DNA from: Lingula anatina
Lineage: Eukaryota; Brachiopoda; Lingulata; Lingulida; Lingulidae
Length of the DNA: 27,545 nt
Assembly (NCBI RefSeq): GCF_001039355.2
Contig: NW_019775036.1
Span: 261,710 to 289,254 of the forward strand
Direction: 5' to 3'
The translations under genes and the position numbers were made by a program. Of the stretch, positions 17,023-27,291 are shown one piece after another. Below the pieces are notes generated by a model. It searched no databases and was not told the origin of the DNA. It saw only the letters and a program-made list of their open reading frames with translations. Positions within the stretch are counted from its first letter, which is position 1; the number at the start of each line of letters is the position of its first letter.

Positions 17023-20000
17023 GGCCCAAGTTTGTGTGCACTGCTGTCACTGACAGACTTGTTTATCATTGAATCAAAAAGCTACATGAAGTGCTCTCTC
17101 TATGCTTTTATATTTGAAGAATAAAAGATGAAACCAAAGTGTGGCCAACACTTGATTAAGATCCATAGAGAAGTAGAAACAATAAAAGTATATATTTAAA
17201 AGTATATTTAAGTTTAAAACTATATTGTACATATTATAAAATGTCTCTGGGTCATACTTTCTATATCTACAAATCCCTCAAAGCTTTCCCCATTCAAAGT
17301 TAAAAAAAATGATAAACCAACTCAAATAAAGTATCTGATGTCAATATTTCCAATGGATTTGTAGAGGTTAGTATAAAACTCTGAACAAGCATGGCTTGAA
17401 TAGGATAAATAAGTAAAACTGGAAATCCAAGAGCAGGGACAGGTTAATTCTAACTGAGTAGGACTTTATTGTTATTTAAAAAATTTAATTGAAGAAAATT
17501 AGATTTGTTGCAAAAACTTCAAGGGTACCTTTAAGTAAGGGTTCTAGGCAATATAAAACTTCATTTTTTCACACCATGGGAATATTTTTCCAATATGCCA
17601 GGAGATGAATAAATTGTGACACATTTTAATGTAAAAAATATGCACATTTGTTAAGGAAATGCTGCACTCACACAGAAATGTCAGTTTTAAATTGACAAAA
17701 ATGTTCAGTGACTCCACGAGGTTGAGGTAATGATAATAGAACCTTAGAAATCAAGTTTTTTTTAGATATTGTATAATTGGTGTCCTTTACAAAAATGTCA
17801 TGCTTGTAGAATATTTGGCACACACTCATATTAAGCACATGCCACAGATGAGTTTATTAATATCTGACCTTGTTACTTTGACAAAATAAAAGTCACTACA
17901 ACATAGAATGCCTGGTCACTGTGATGGAATTTTTGGCACCCTGTGGCACCATTTGTCCAGCTAATTCATATATAGATTTACTGTATTTGACCATTTTAAA
18001 TCATGGTATGCATTTTGCAGTTTAATCAAGATAATGATCCGATTTAGTATATTTTTGTTTTGTTTTTGAGTCTTGGTAGACCAGATATAAAGTTAAGTTT
18101 TTTACAGTATGAACATTTTGTGTCATTTTTAAGTTCAGAAAAGGAAAATAAGTAATTTGGACTCAAGTGGTTTGGATTGTCTTAATTTCATATTTTCTGT
18201 AGATGTGTGCCTTTTTTGTCATAATTGTGCTGTGAACTTTTGCAAGTTTTTCTATCTAGTTAAGATGCATTATAAGATAGAATCAATTTACTAGTATGAA
18301 TTTTTTTTTTTTTTGGGGGGGGGGGCAGACATACCATGATCAAAAGGATTTTAACAAAAAAAAATGTTATTAGTCTTACATAAGGAATGTATCTTGAGTT
18401 TAAGTTCCCTCTCAAGACTGTTAAAAATGACCTCAGCCAAGTACTGTAGTCTGTAGAAATTGATGAAAAGATGGTAATAGAACCACTTAAGAAGATAAGG
18501 AATATCTGCATTCCTAATGCATGATTGCAATGTCTAGAAGATATTATCTGTAAACTGTGACTTATCTAATTGTGGGGGCTGCTTTTCTCTGTTACAGACT
18601 GAGTAGAATTCCACTGATATGATATCGCAGCTAAAGCAACTCACGCCTGACCAAGTGCCTCTATTTGTACTGATATATCTGCAGCCATGAGTAAATAAAG
18701 GGACAATTAATGAAGGGAGTCTGTGCTAAGACTTGGAAGGGAGGCAGTTGTATAGAACAAGTCATATTTAATTCATATTCAGCATGACTCACTAAATCAT
18801 TCATTAATTAATTTGGATTTACATACATTTTTATTAAGAACACTTTTCACTGTAGAATTGATTGCACATTCTATAGCATCATAGATTGCTATCTTGTACC
18901 AGTATTGATAAACTGACAAAAAAGCCATTAGATTTTAGAAGTGCAAGATAATGTGTACTAGTACTGAAGTTCAGGTAAAGTGCAACTTGTTAACTGATTC
19001 TTATTTCACTGGCCATCTGCTGTAAATGCCTAGCATTTAGATGCAACCACATGTGTGTCACTCAAATTGCAATTAGCCCTGAAATACCGTAAAAGGAAAG
19101 CAATCATAACAAATTTATTGCTGTATGTTATATTTACTAGTAATAGTAAGCACTTTGAATATTTCTGAAAATTTGGGTAAATTCTGATGTAAATGCACAT
19201 GTAGCCAGGTGACCATATATGTATGAAACTGCATTGCATTTTTTTTTTTAAAATAACAAGCAGCACTGGTAAGCATTTAAATTGGAGTTCAAAGTAAAGT
19301 GAAGACCAAATATTCAGCTAGATATTAATATTTAACTATTACTGCTGCCAACTTGCCAAATGAAAATATGGAATACAGAAAAACTGGTGATTACTAGTAT
19401 ATATATATATGAATATGTTGGAAACAAGAGAAGGCATCTTCATCAGTTAAGCTGATTGCACTCAGTGAGAGTCCCCACAGAGTTGGATCGATCTGCATAG
19501 ACCGATAGGGTCTATGGGAATGGGATCTAGCTTATTGTAATTTATTTGCTGTTGCTTTTGATTAATGGTCATTAAGTGGTACTAATGTTTTTAGCCATAA
19601 CATTCCGACTCTCACTTGAAACATGGCTGCTTACGAGGAGATACAGGACGAACTGATCAGGGCCTGGGTCATACAACAGCAACAAGACAAGATGAAGAGG
19701 CAAGATTTGTGTTGGTGTCAGGTTGGGGTGTGGAGGAATTTCTTTTTTGAAAAATTATTCTGTTAAGGTAGATTGTGTCTCAGCTTATTATTGGAGGAAC
19801 TCACAGTGTCTAAATATGGGAAAGATGCCTCTGTGTATTTCCTTATCTGTAACAGGGGTGGATCCAGAGATATTTTCTGACAGTCTTCCAAATTATCTTT
19901 GTTGATCCATCCTCCATTTTTGACCATCTTCCAACAGAAAAAATTAGATTCCCGTCAATGTAAACTAAAAAATATATCTTCCAGAAGACCCAGAAGACAG

Positions 20001-23000
20001 CCTCAATCCACCCTGTGTTACTATGTTGAAGTGTCCATGCCACATTTCATTTTTTTAAAATCAAAGATATATTAGAAAGATGATGCATTTGAGTACTTGT
20101 TCAGTTTGACAACTTGAGTGTAAATTTAATCTTAATTTTGTGATAAAATCTGCAGTCTGGGAGATGAAAAAAGATCTTTTTGGAACTCAACCCCAAGGAT
20201 ACTGGGGTTTTAAATTTGTAGAAATACTGGAGGTTCTCTGGATATGTAGGAAATCTACAGTTTTTTTGTTCAAAGACTTTTAACGCACTAGCTACATATA
20301 CACTTTGGTCAGTTGTCTTTTGTGAGTTCAGTCAAAATTATTAACTTTATGAGAAAGTGGGAATGCAAAGGAGTTGGATTGTGAAAATCTTTATTTCTAA
20401 AATCTTAAGAGGGATATGAATTTGATTAAAATTACAAGGATTTACCAAGTTGTATGTGGGCCCAAAATTGATAACTGTTCTTGGATTTGTCATTTTGGCA
20501 GAATATCTACCATTGTTTCAACATAATGCATTTAAATCTAGGCAGTGATTATTCTTGCCTTCTGGAAACCTATTCTGCTTCAAAAAAGAATAGTTTCTGT
20601 TTTCACAATAATTATTGCAGATTGTTTTATTGAACAGAAAATGTCAGCAAAACCAAACAGACAAATAAAATTGTTTCTTTGTTGGTGCCACACTTAATGC
20701 CTGATGTCTTTGGTCAAGTCATGCAAATATGTTGGTAAGAATGCTCTCCTGTAAAATTGGATGCTGTTTGCAGAATAGCATCTTAAACGTTCTTGATAGC
20801 ATGTTTGAATGCTTGGCGTAAGGGATTTTCAGGTTTGCTGATTAGAGATCTATACCTAACGGAATTGGGATTTCGTAAACCCCAATGTGCGTAGGTTTAT
20901 TTGAAATGTGGTTAGGGGTAGATCTAATTAACTCTTGAGTAGGCAGAGCAAAAATGTACCTGTTGACTGAGAAGTCATTTTTCATTCCTCAGCTGGTAAT
21001 GCATTATTATAATGTGAAAGTGGCTCCAGTGGGCCATTCTTCACACAGCCTGGGCTTATGACAGTATGACTATAGTTTTTGTTATGAATGAATAGGGTAA
21101 ACCTGTTTATGCACACAGTAATGAGTATGATGAAGCAGTTTGTATACAGACAAAGTAGTGTTGCTTGTAAATGTTTTCCCTTTGTAAGAATAATTATAGG
21201 GCTGTTTGGAATACAGTAGTTAGGAGATACGATAGTGCACCATGCTATATAGTAGCAATATGAAACTAGTTGGCTCTTCATATTTTTTTTCATAATAGAT
21301 TTGTTTCATTTATGTCATTTCTAAAAATATTTTTTGCTACTGAGTTGGTCCAGCATGGTTGACCATCATTAAATGTTTATCTATAATGGTGGTTTGATAT
21401 GCTTTCCACCTGTTTTATGTGACAAATTATGCGAATGGCAATTTTATTGTGTTAAATTAAGCAGTGACCCAGTTAAAGTTTTTGTGACTTATTGTCTGAC
21501 TGGGTATATTGCCTGACACTTGCAGTTAAAGAAGGTTATTAAAATGGAAGTTCAGAACCGCAACATTTTATTGGGGTTTCATAAAGGTTAATGTACCCCG
21601 TTACTGGATATACACTTCCCAAGTGTTTGGCATTCCTCCTAATATGTTTATTTAATCAGTTGATTGGAGTTACGTTTTATAAAGAATTCTTCATTATTTT
21701 AGACATTGATTACCTTAAGGTAAAGGTAATAATTGTGCAGCTCGAGTAATTCAATTAAAGAAAGGAACCAGAAAAAGCAACTGCTTGTATTGATCAAATA
21801 GCTTGAGGATCAATACCTAGCAATTGCCAATACTGGTGTAATTCCTTGCTTCTCCCAGGGCAGTTAATTTTTGATATAAGAGCTGCGGATAAGTGTTATG
21901 CTATTGTGGTGGAAGTGATATTATTACTGTCAGGAGCTTGTGAAGGAATCTGGGAGAATGTCTTCGTCAGAGTCTGAAGAAGACAGTTGGGATTGCCTGT
22001 GAGTGGAAAATACTTAACGTGATTACCTTCATTTTCCATTTTCATTTACTGCTCCATTGCTCAAAAATTTTAAACAATCTACTGTATGTCATAGTCTCCA
22101 GCAGCTTTGTTTAAATTGCATAAAACCTGCGTATGTTAAAAAAATGAGGATCTTGGAAGTGTTTTTTACACAACAAAGATGTTATTTGGCGTGACATAGT
22201 AATAACAGTTGGAACAGCAGTTGTTAGCACGATCAAATGTGTTTGAATGTGTAGCTAAGTTCTCAGTTGTCTTTTTTTACAATATAAGTAGTACATGTTA
22301 ACTGTTACCACATGGGTTGAATTTGAATCTCTTGGATTCATGAAATGTCACAAGTCTGGTATTGGATGTGATGTGCATCCTTTTGTTATCGTGAGGGACT
22401 TCCCTTTGCACCATGGCCTCCAGAGAACACTGAAAACTGATACTAGAAACTGCATGTATGTACACAAAGGCATGCTGAGAGCAGAGAGATGACTTTCTAG
22501 TATCTTCTGAAACTCAGGGTGCTTCTTTGTTTCTTTTCCTGGAGACACGGTCTCTGGGTGTTCTTCTGGGGTCTTTGGGTGTTCGCTTTGGCTATATTTT
22601 GAGGGCTGTCTTAGTGTCAGGCTTGTTTTTATAATGAGGTAGTTCACTGACTAAAATGGAGTTTGATGTCAAGTATTAAAATGTTGGCAGAAATTCCCTT
22701 AATTGTAGAAGGTTTGTATTTGTAATGGAAACTGCCTGAAGCTTGATTTGAAAGGAGGATTTTAATGAGTGTTATGAAGACAGTGGTTTGAGGTGGGCAC
22801 AGATATGTTCAACAACTGGCAGATATGTTCGATGATGTTTGTAGTTATGCACACATGTCAGGTCAACTGAAGGAAGCAGGTGATCGAGCTTGCTGTATAA
22901 TTAGTCAGGATAATTCCATTTGAATTGACCGTTTGCAGCAGTTCTGATCCATTGGGAATTCAGTATTCGAAACATGTTTTGCAGATTCTGATTTAGATGA

Positions 23001-26000
23001 TATGGCTTTTTTAAAGGGACAATCCTACAAAAAAATGAGAATAGGTGAGGTTAGAAACTTCACATACTTGATGCAAATTTAAAGGTCTTTAGAAATATTA
23101 CTGTTATGTAGATTGATATTGAAGACCTTCAGATAAAGATGATTTCATATGACATTTAGACTACATAGATTGTTTCTTATAAGTCATTGTCTTCTTGTAC
23201 AAATTTTTGTGGCATAAATATATTGAGTGATGGGTAATTACTAACAGTAGGCATTATGCAACTTTAATCATCTATTATTTGTGATCGTATCCTGTTGGCA
23301 GTTATTTCTGTGGATTGTGTCATATTTTGTTAAAACTTTCATGAAAACAGCAACATTTTTCCCAGTAGTAAGATTCTTGTGTCCAGCTAGTTAGACAGAA
23401 GACCATTGTAAAAACTATCTCAGCCATGTCACTGAGTACAAGGTATGACATTGGGGAATTCTTCAAATTATATATGAATTACTATTTATGGATCGATTTC
23501 AGTAATGGGTTATTACATGGTATCTCCCTCAAGCTCCGTAACTTATTTCCCTTCCTAAAATTTTTGTCATTTCCATTTATGCCAGTTTGGCCCAAGAGAG
23601 TTGAAAACTGGAGCATATTGCTTGTTTTTTCTTTTTTAAATGGAGATGAAGATTAGATTGAAAATGATTTATGGAGGGGGAAAATGTTACAGACAGGAAA
23701 AATACTGTAGAATGGCCTGTTCTGCAAATTATCTGTTCCTGGCTGTGATTCACATATATTTCAAATATTCCCCAAAGATATGCATACAAACTACAGAACA
23801 GTCCATGCAATATCCAAAATCGATACATTTATTTCTATTATTCACTTTTTTTGTGTGGTCTAAACTAATCACATTTACAATTATTATATATATATATAAA
23901 ATAACCCATTGCTCTGGATGATTTCTTAGGACTATTTAATTATTGTGAATGTATTTTTCCAGGGAGCAGCCCATCTACACCACCAAGGCTCATGTGTTCC
24001 AGATAGACCCCCAGACCAAGAAGAACTGGATGCCCGCCAGCACAGTGGCTGTTAGTGTAGCCTACTACTATGACAGCAACAGGAACTCCTACAGGATCAT
24101 CAGTGTGGAGGGAACCAAGGTTAGTGATTCCGGCTTTGTTTTAGCAGTGTGCTATATAGATTTTCTTTCATTTTGAAAATTAACTTGTGGAACGTGCTAA
24201 ACAAAAGTGCCTAGCATGGAAACCAAATCAAGCTTCTGTTATCCAGTTACCACCATTGTTAAAAATTAAATATAAGTATATTAATAAATTGATTCTTATT
24301 AAAAGAATAAGTGCTTGACAGTATCTTATTTTAGGCCATGAAAACATGAAAATTAACAGAATTCTATTATTTAAAATGATTTTTACTAGAAAACTTATTA
24401 ACTGTAAAAGCATTTCATAAGTCTTTAGTATGAGAGATTTACAAATTATATTAAGAACTTTTTTTGACATCAAATTGGCAAGGAAAATTTTATCTTATTA
24501 TTTCAGGCCATCATTAATAGCACCATCACACCTAACATGACCTTCACCAAGACATCACAGAAGTTTGGACAGTGGTCAGATCCAAGGGCTAACACAGTGT
24601 ATGGACTGGGCTTTGCTACAGAGGCAGATCTTCAAAAGGTAGGGGTGGGCACTTCAGCAAATGGCCAATGGGCACCTATATAGAGCCTGCTACCTTGATA
24701 TCCTTATTTCCTTGTTTCCTAAAAGAAACCCTTTTAAACCCAGGTCAGAAAATTTCCATCATGACATTGTTGATTAAACGCCTTTGTTTTTTTCTCGTGT
24801 TTAATCATAACAGTGACTTAATTGTGGCGTGTTAAAAGCTTCAACAAAACCCCCTGCTGTGTTGTATATCATTCTTTATATATACACTTTGCACTTAGCT
24901 TCCTCGTATGGGTTGTTTGCCACGTAGGACCTGTTCTTTTCTCTAACAATAAATCGGGACTTCCTTATCATGACCAGATTGGTGGGTTGGTGAGTGTGGT
25001 GAAAAAAGCTTTGTGATGGGGGGGGGGAATGAAAAATCTGTACTACTGGTACGGCTGGAAGACGTCAGCTAGATAACCACATGGTCACACCCTTGATGTG
25101 ACAATTATTGAACTTGCAATAAACTGTTCAGCACACAACGTAAGGTTGATAAGTACAAACTATAGACAAAGTACTATAGAAAAGTAATTTTCCTCTATGG
25201 GACAGCCAAGAAACATGCCCTGTGAAGGAAGGCTAAGATTTAACCAATGCTGCTTGTTTTATGCACTTGCCACCATTTTGGATACATGTACATTTGCACC
25301 AGAGAATTAACATGCTCTTAAAAAAATAAAAAAATAAAAAAATCCATGTAAATAATAAGATAATTGAATATTGACTCAACACTGATCTATATTTCCATTA
25401 TTATGTCTCAAGATATTTTTCAAATCCATATCTCAGACTAAATTTACATTTACACCCATTTTTACTACTATTAAAAAAATTTAAAAAAGATAAGATTGAA
25501 TGATTTTTTTGTTTGTTTTTTCAGTTTATAGAAAAGTTTCAAGAGGTGCGTGAGCTAGCTAAGCAGACACCTGGTGAGAGCAATGGTTCAGGAGAACCCC
25601 ACTCCCCCCTGGCCACCCACCCTGTACATGCTGCACCACTACATTCCAGGAATTCCAGTGTGTCTAGTAATCAGGTGAGAGAAAGGTAATTCTTTGACAA
25701 AGAGCACTTAGCCTGATGTAGCCAAGGAAAAAGAAAAAAAAATTGTGAGGCTTATTAGGTTCAATATTAGGCTAAATCCATTTTTGCTAAAACTATTCAG
25801 CAGTTTGGAGAAAAAGTAGAATTTTTGTAGACTTTATCAGCAGTGAAAAACAATTTATATCCAAAAAAAATCCATTGAAAACTAAGGAAAAAAATGAGAT
25901 TTAAATTACATAATATTAAATATTGAAAAGGGGGATGTTACCTTTTCAGAGTGATGGGTCTGAAAAACAACAGCGTTTGTCTACCTCCGGTCTTCCTACA

Positions 26001-27054
26001 GTTGAATACCAGCTCAAGTATGAAAATGACAGGCTAAAGATTGCTCTAGCACAGAGGTAACTACTGTTTGGTAGCATTTTTAGCAGTATCATTTTGTATC
26101 CCCCAAAGCATTGTGTAAATTCTTTTAACATGTGTGTTTTTGTTTATTTTTTGTGAATATATTTATATTGCATGCTTTTAGAAAAAAAATTTAATTTAGA
26201 TGTATGAATGTGTTATACAGTTTTGGGTTTGTTTTGTGGGTTATTGGTGTAAATTGGTATAAGTCTCCACGTTTAATTGCACTTCTTTCATTTCAGCTCT
26301 GCCAATGCTAAAAAATGGGAAATTGAACTCCAGACATTAAAAAACAACAATGCTCGTCTGACTACTGCTCTGCAAGAAAGCACTGCTAATGTAGAAGAAT
26401 GGAAGAAACAACTAGCAGCATACAAAGAGGAGAGTGCCAAATTGAAAAAACAGGTAGATTTGGATTGCAAGATTATGAATGTGGAGTATTTAATAGAGAG
26501 TAGTTGTGAAGTGAAAATGGTATGATAGGTAATAACATGAAACATTTCCACTTGACACTGGTGACAACTCAAAATTCGTTCACCTGAAGGCCTTGTTAAA
26601 AGGTCAGAATGTCTTGATCTATTTTCTAAGTAAAATCCAGTATGAGAATTACTCTTTATTATCTTAGTGTAATGAAACTGGATGAATCAAAAATTTAACT
26701 TTGATTTACAAATTGCTTTCAGTTTCCAATTTTTAAACACCATGTGCTTCATAAATCACTCTTTGAAACACGGGGTGATTTCCTTGGTAGCTTGTAACAG
26801 ATTTCACATTTGTTGTTCTCAGTTACCGTGATACAGATAAAAAGCTTCACCTTGTTTATGTCATTGATTCATCAATATTATCTGTTTTGTAACTTAAAGA
26901 TGAAAATGTTATCATTTTTTTGTCGGTATTTCCACAGACAATTGAGTTAGAGCAGACTGCTAATGATGAGCAAATTTCTGGGCTGCAGCAGCAGTTAAAG
27001 GAAACCACAGAACAACTGCAGGCTGTTGAACAAGAAAGGGACAGCACTACAGAG
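15680..27054 (+). CDS. HOMER: Homer scaffold protein (EVH1 domain plus coiled coil), 3' end outside window
   Basis: Homer binds PPxxF-type ligands such as group I metabotropic glutamate receptors, IP3 and ryanodine receptors and Shank through its EVH1 domain, and multimerises by its C-terminal coiled coil at synapses and Ca2+-signalling sites. Coding exons 15680-15684, 23963-24119, 24507-24638, 25525-25674, 25950-26056, 26297-26453 and 26938-27054 join in frame to 275 residues. EVH1 spans about residues 1-110 and starts [18 protein letters not shown]. It keeps ligand-contact Trp24 and Gly89, numbered as in mammalian Homer1, and the signatures [19 protein letters not shown] and [10 protein letters not shown] Ser/His/Pro-rich linker (about 110-165) precedes a coiled coil with the family motif [19 protein letters not shown]. 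The leucine-zipper end of about 80-100 residues is beyond the edge. An in-frame TAA six bases before ATG 15680 supports that start. Confidence 0.95.
16123..16149 (+). repeat. Poly-G run (27 G) left of the gap
   Basis: An uninterrupted run of 27 G shortly before the Ns. It probably contributed to the assembly break. Confidence 0.9.
16176..16723. other. Assembly gap (548 N)
   Basis: Unknown sequence inside Homer intron 1, flanked by poly-G on the right and by G and A-rich sequence on the left. The ORFs drawn across it have no meaning. Confidence 0.99.
16724..16755 (+). repeat. Poly-G run right of the gap
   Basis: Twenty-two G, one A and nine G immediately after the gap. The G tract may be continuous with that on the left side. 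Confidence 0.9.
16940..17022. repeat. Compound microsatellite: poly-A, (TA)n, (GA)n
   Basis: An A-rich block, then about 13 TA units, then about 11 AG units. The small ORF crossing it (Lys-rich, then IYIYIY, then RERERE) is a product of the repeat. Confidence 0.9.
18301..18325 (+). repeat. T14-G11 homopolymer junction
   Basis: Fourteen T directly followed by eleven G in Homer intron 1. Confidence 0.9.
18598..18690 (+). other. Exon-like block with a 23-codon ORF
   Basis: A strong acceptor (tgcttttctctgttacag) is followed by an ATG at 18619 and a 23-codon ORF ([16 protein letters not shown]...) ending in TGA at 18690. AATAAA follows at 18694-18699. Joined to Homer ATGGG it would give nine residues and a stop, so it could act only as a 5' UTR, poison or terminal exon. 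I do not recognise the peptide. Confidence 0.25.
18700..19622 (+). other. Homer intron 1, middle part
   Basis: No gene seen. A (TA)n run is at about 19398-19411 and a short hairpin (catagacc / ggtctatg) lies at about 19496-19516. The last 200 bp are less AT-rich than the surroundings and could be a promoter for the exon-like ORF that follows. Confidence 0.45.
19623..19714 (+). other. Candidate alternative first exon of Homer (weak)
   Basis: ATG in a good context (aaacATGG) opens a protein-like ORF beginning [20 protein letters not shown]. Three possible donors leave it in phase 2, as Homer exon 2 requires: a GC donor AAGAG|gcaaga (end 19699), and GT donors ending at 19708 and 19714. None is a strong GT consensus. 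Composition suggests coding, but the function and the link to Homer are inference. Confidence 0.35.
19723..21957 (+). other. Homer intron 1, later part
   Basis: About 2.2 kb of AT-rich sequence with no supported gene, RNA or mobile element. The ORFs in it lack recognisable motifs and good splice contexts. Confidence 0.5.
21958..21998 (+). CDS. HOMER: Candidate alternative first coding exon of Homer
   Basis: ATG at 21958 (A at -3) opens [13 protein letters not shown] and ends in CT before a consensus donor gtgagt. It leaves in phase 2, the same as the ATGGG exon, so splicing to 23963 gives [20 protein letters not shown] and keeps the EVH1 frame. The result is a Homer with an acidic, Ser-rich N-terminal extension in place of MG. 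Phase, donor and composition agree; transcript evidence would settle it. Confidence 0.55.
22000..23962 (+). other. Homer intron 1, last part
   Basis: AT-rich intron ending in gtatttttccag. ORFs on both strands at about 22295-22650 contain a short internal repeat (ctgggtgttcttctgggg-like) and no recognised domain. A (TA)n run lies at about 23885-23898. No gene was called. Confidence 0.6.
23963..24119 (+). CDS. HOMER: Homer coding exon 2 (EVH1 N-terminal half)
   Basis: A 157-nt exon encoding residues 2-54: [24 protein letters not shown] with the ligand-contact Trp24, [19 protein letters not shown]. Donor AAG|gttagt, phase 0. Confidence 0.97.
24120..24506 (+). other. Homer intron 2
   Basis: A 387-bp AT-rich GT-AG intron with nothing else recognised. 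Confidence 0.9.
24507..24638 (+). CDS. HOMER: Homer coding exon 3 (EVH1 C-terminal half)
   Basis: A 132-nt exon, phase 0 at both ends, encoding residues 55-98. It contains [20 protein letters not shown] and ANTVYGLGF with Gly89. Donor AAAAG|gtaggg. Confidence 0.97.
24639..25524 (+). other. Homer intron 3
   Basis: An 886-bp intron. It contains a G10 run at 25018-25027 and an A-rich (aaaaat)n stretch at about 25320-25343. The 64-codon ORF at 24822-25016 has no recognisable features and is not called. Confidence 0.85.
25525..25674 (+). CDS. HOMER: Homer coding exon 4 (EVH1 end and linker)
   Basis: A 150-nt exon, residues 99-148. It ends EVH1 with [14 protein letters not shown] and begins a low-complexity Ser/His/Pro linker. 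Donor CAG|gtgaga. Reading into the intron adds only four residues before a stop. Confidence 0.94.
25950..26056 (+). CDS. HOMER: Homer coding exon 5 (linker to coiled coil)
   Basis: A 107-nt exon encoding [10 protein letters not shown], then [18 protein letters not shown], the beginning of helical heptads. Donor AGAG|gtaact, phase 2. Confidence 0.93.
26297..26453 (+). CDS. HOMER: Homer coding exon 6 (coiled coil)
   Basis: A 157-nt exon encoding [15 protein letters not shown] and [19 protein letters not shown], a block very close to vertebrate Homer. Acceptor catttcag, donor CAG|gtagat, phase 0. Retention of the following intron would add 23 residues before a stop at 26525. Confidence 0.95.
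26454..26937 (+). other. Homer intron 6
   Basis: A 484-bp intron ending in ggtatttccacag. The antisense ORF at 26856-27047 mirrors the coiled-coil exon and is not a gene. Confidence 0.85.
26938..27054 (+). CDS. HOMER: Homer coding exon 7 (coiled coil), last one visible
   Basis: A 117-nt exon, phase 0 at both ends, encoding [19 protein letters not shown] and further Glu/Gln-rich heptads. Donor GAG|gtagtg. The C-terminal zipper exons must lie to the right of the window. Confidence 0.88.
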
Positions 27055-27072
27055 GTAGTGAATATAAATATT

Positions 27073-27291
27073 TATTAGACTAGAGGATCAGAGAGGCGAT
27101 ACCGCCTCCGAATATTGTACCACCAGCTGGAGCAAGCGCATTCGTATAGACCCCCACATACACAAAATAAGGGACACAGCCACCAGTTTTGTGCTTGACA
27201 AGCTGTAAAAATGCAATCAACAAGAATTTTTAAACTTTTGCAAAAAATATATATGGTACAATCAAATTTAAGTTCTTCGTAAGATGTAAGA
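27073..27291. repeat. Dispersed-repeat-like segment with short GC hairpin
   Basis: A GC-richer segment starting with the hairpin gaggcg-atac-cgcctc (27093-27108) and the core attgtaccaccagc (27112-27125), which also occurs inverted at 5675-5692. It leads into the tandem repeat to its right, so the two may be parts of one mobile or satellite element in Homer intron 7. Confidence 0.45.

Larger units (their letters stand above)
15685..18597 (+). other. Homer intron 1, first part
   Basis: Non-coding. It contains an assembly gap, several simple repeats listed separately, and a direct repeat of tacactttggca at about 15890-15918. No gene was recognised. Confidence 0.6.

Noticed and set aside
16842-17072. 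76-codon ORF with Lys, IYIYIY and RERERE runs
   Set aside because: The C-terminal half is a compound microsatellite and the rest has no recognised domain.
22295-22647. Overlapping ORFs on opposite strands in Homer intron 1
   Set aside because: Neither has a recognisable domain. Part is a short imperfect repeat and there are no matching exons.
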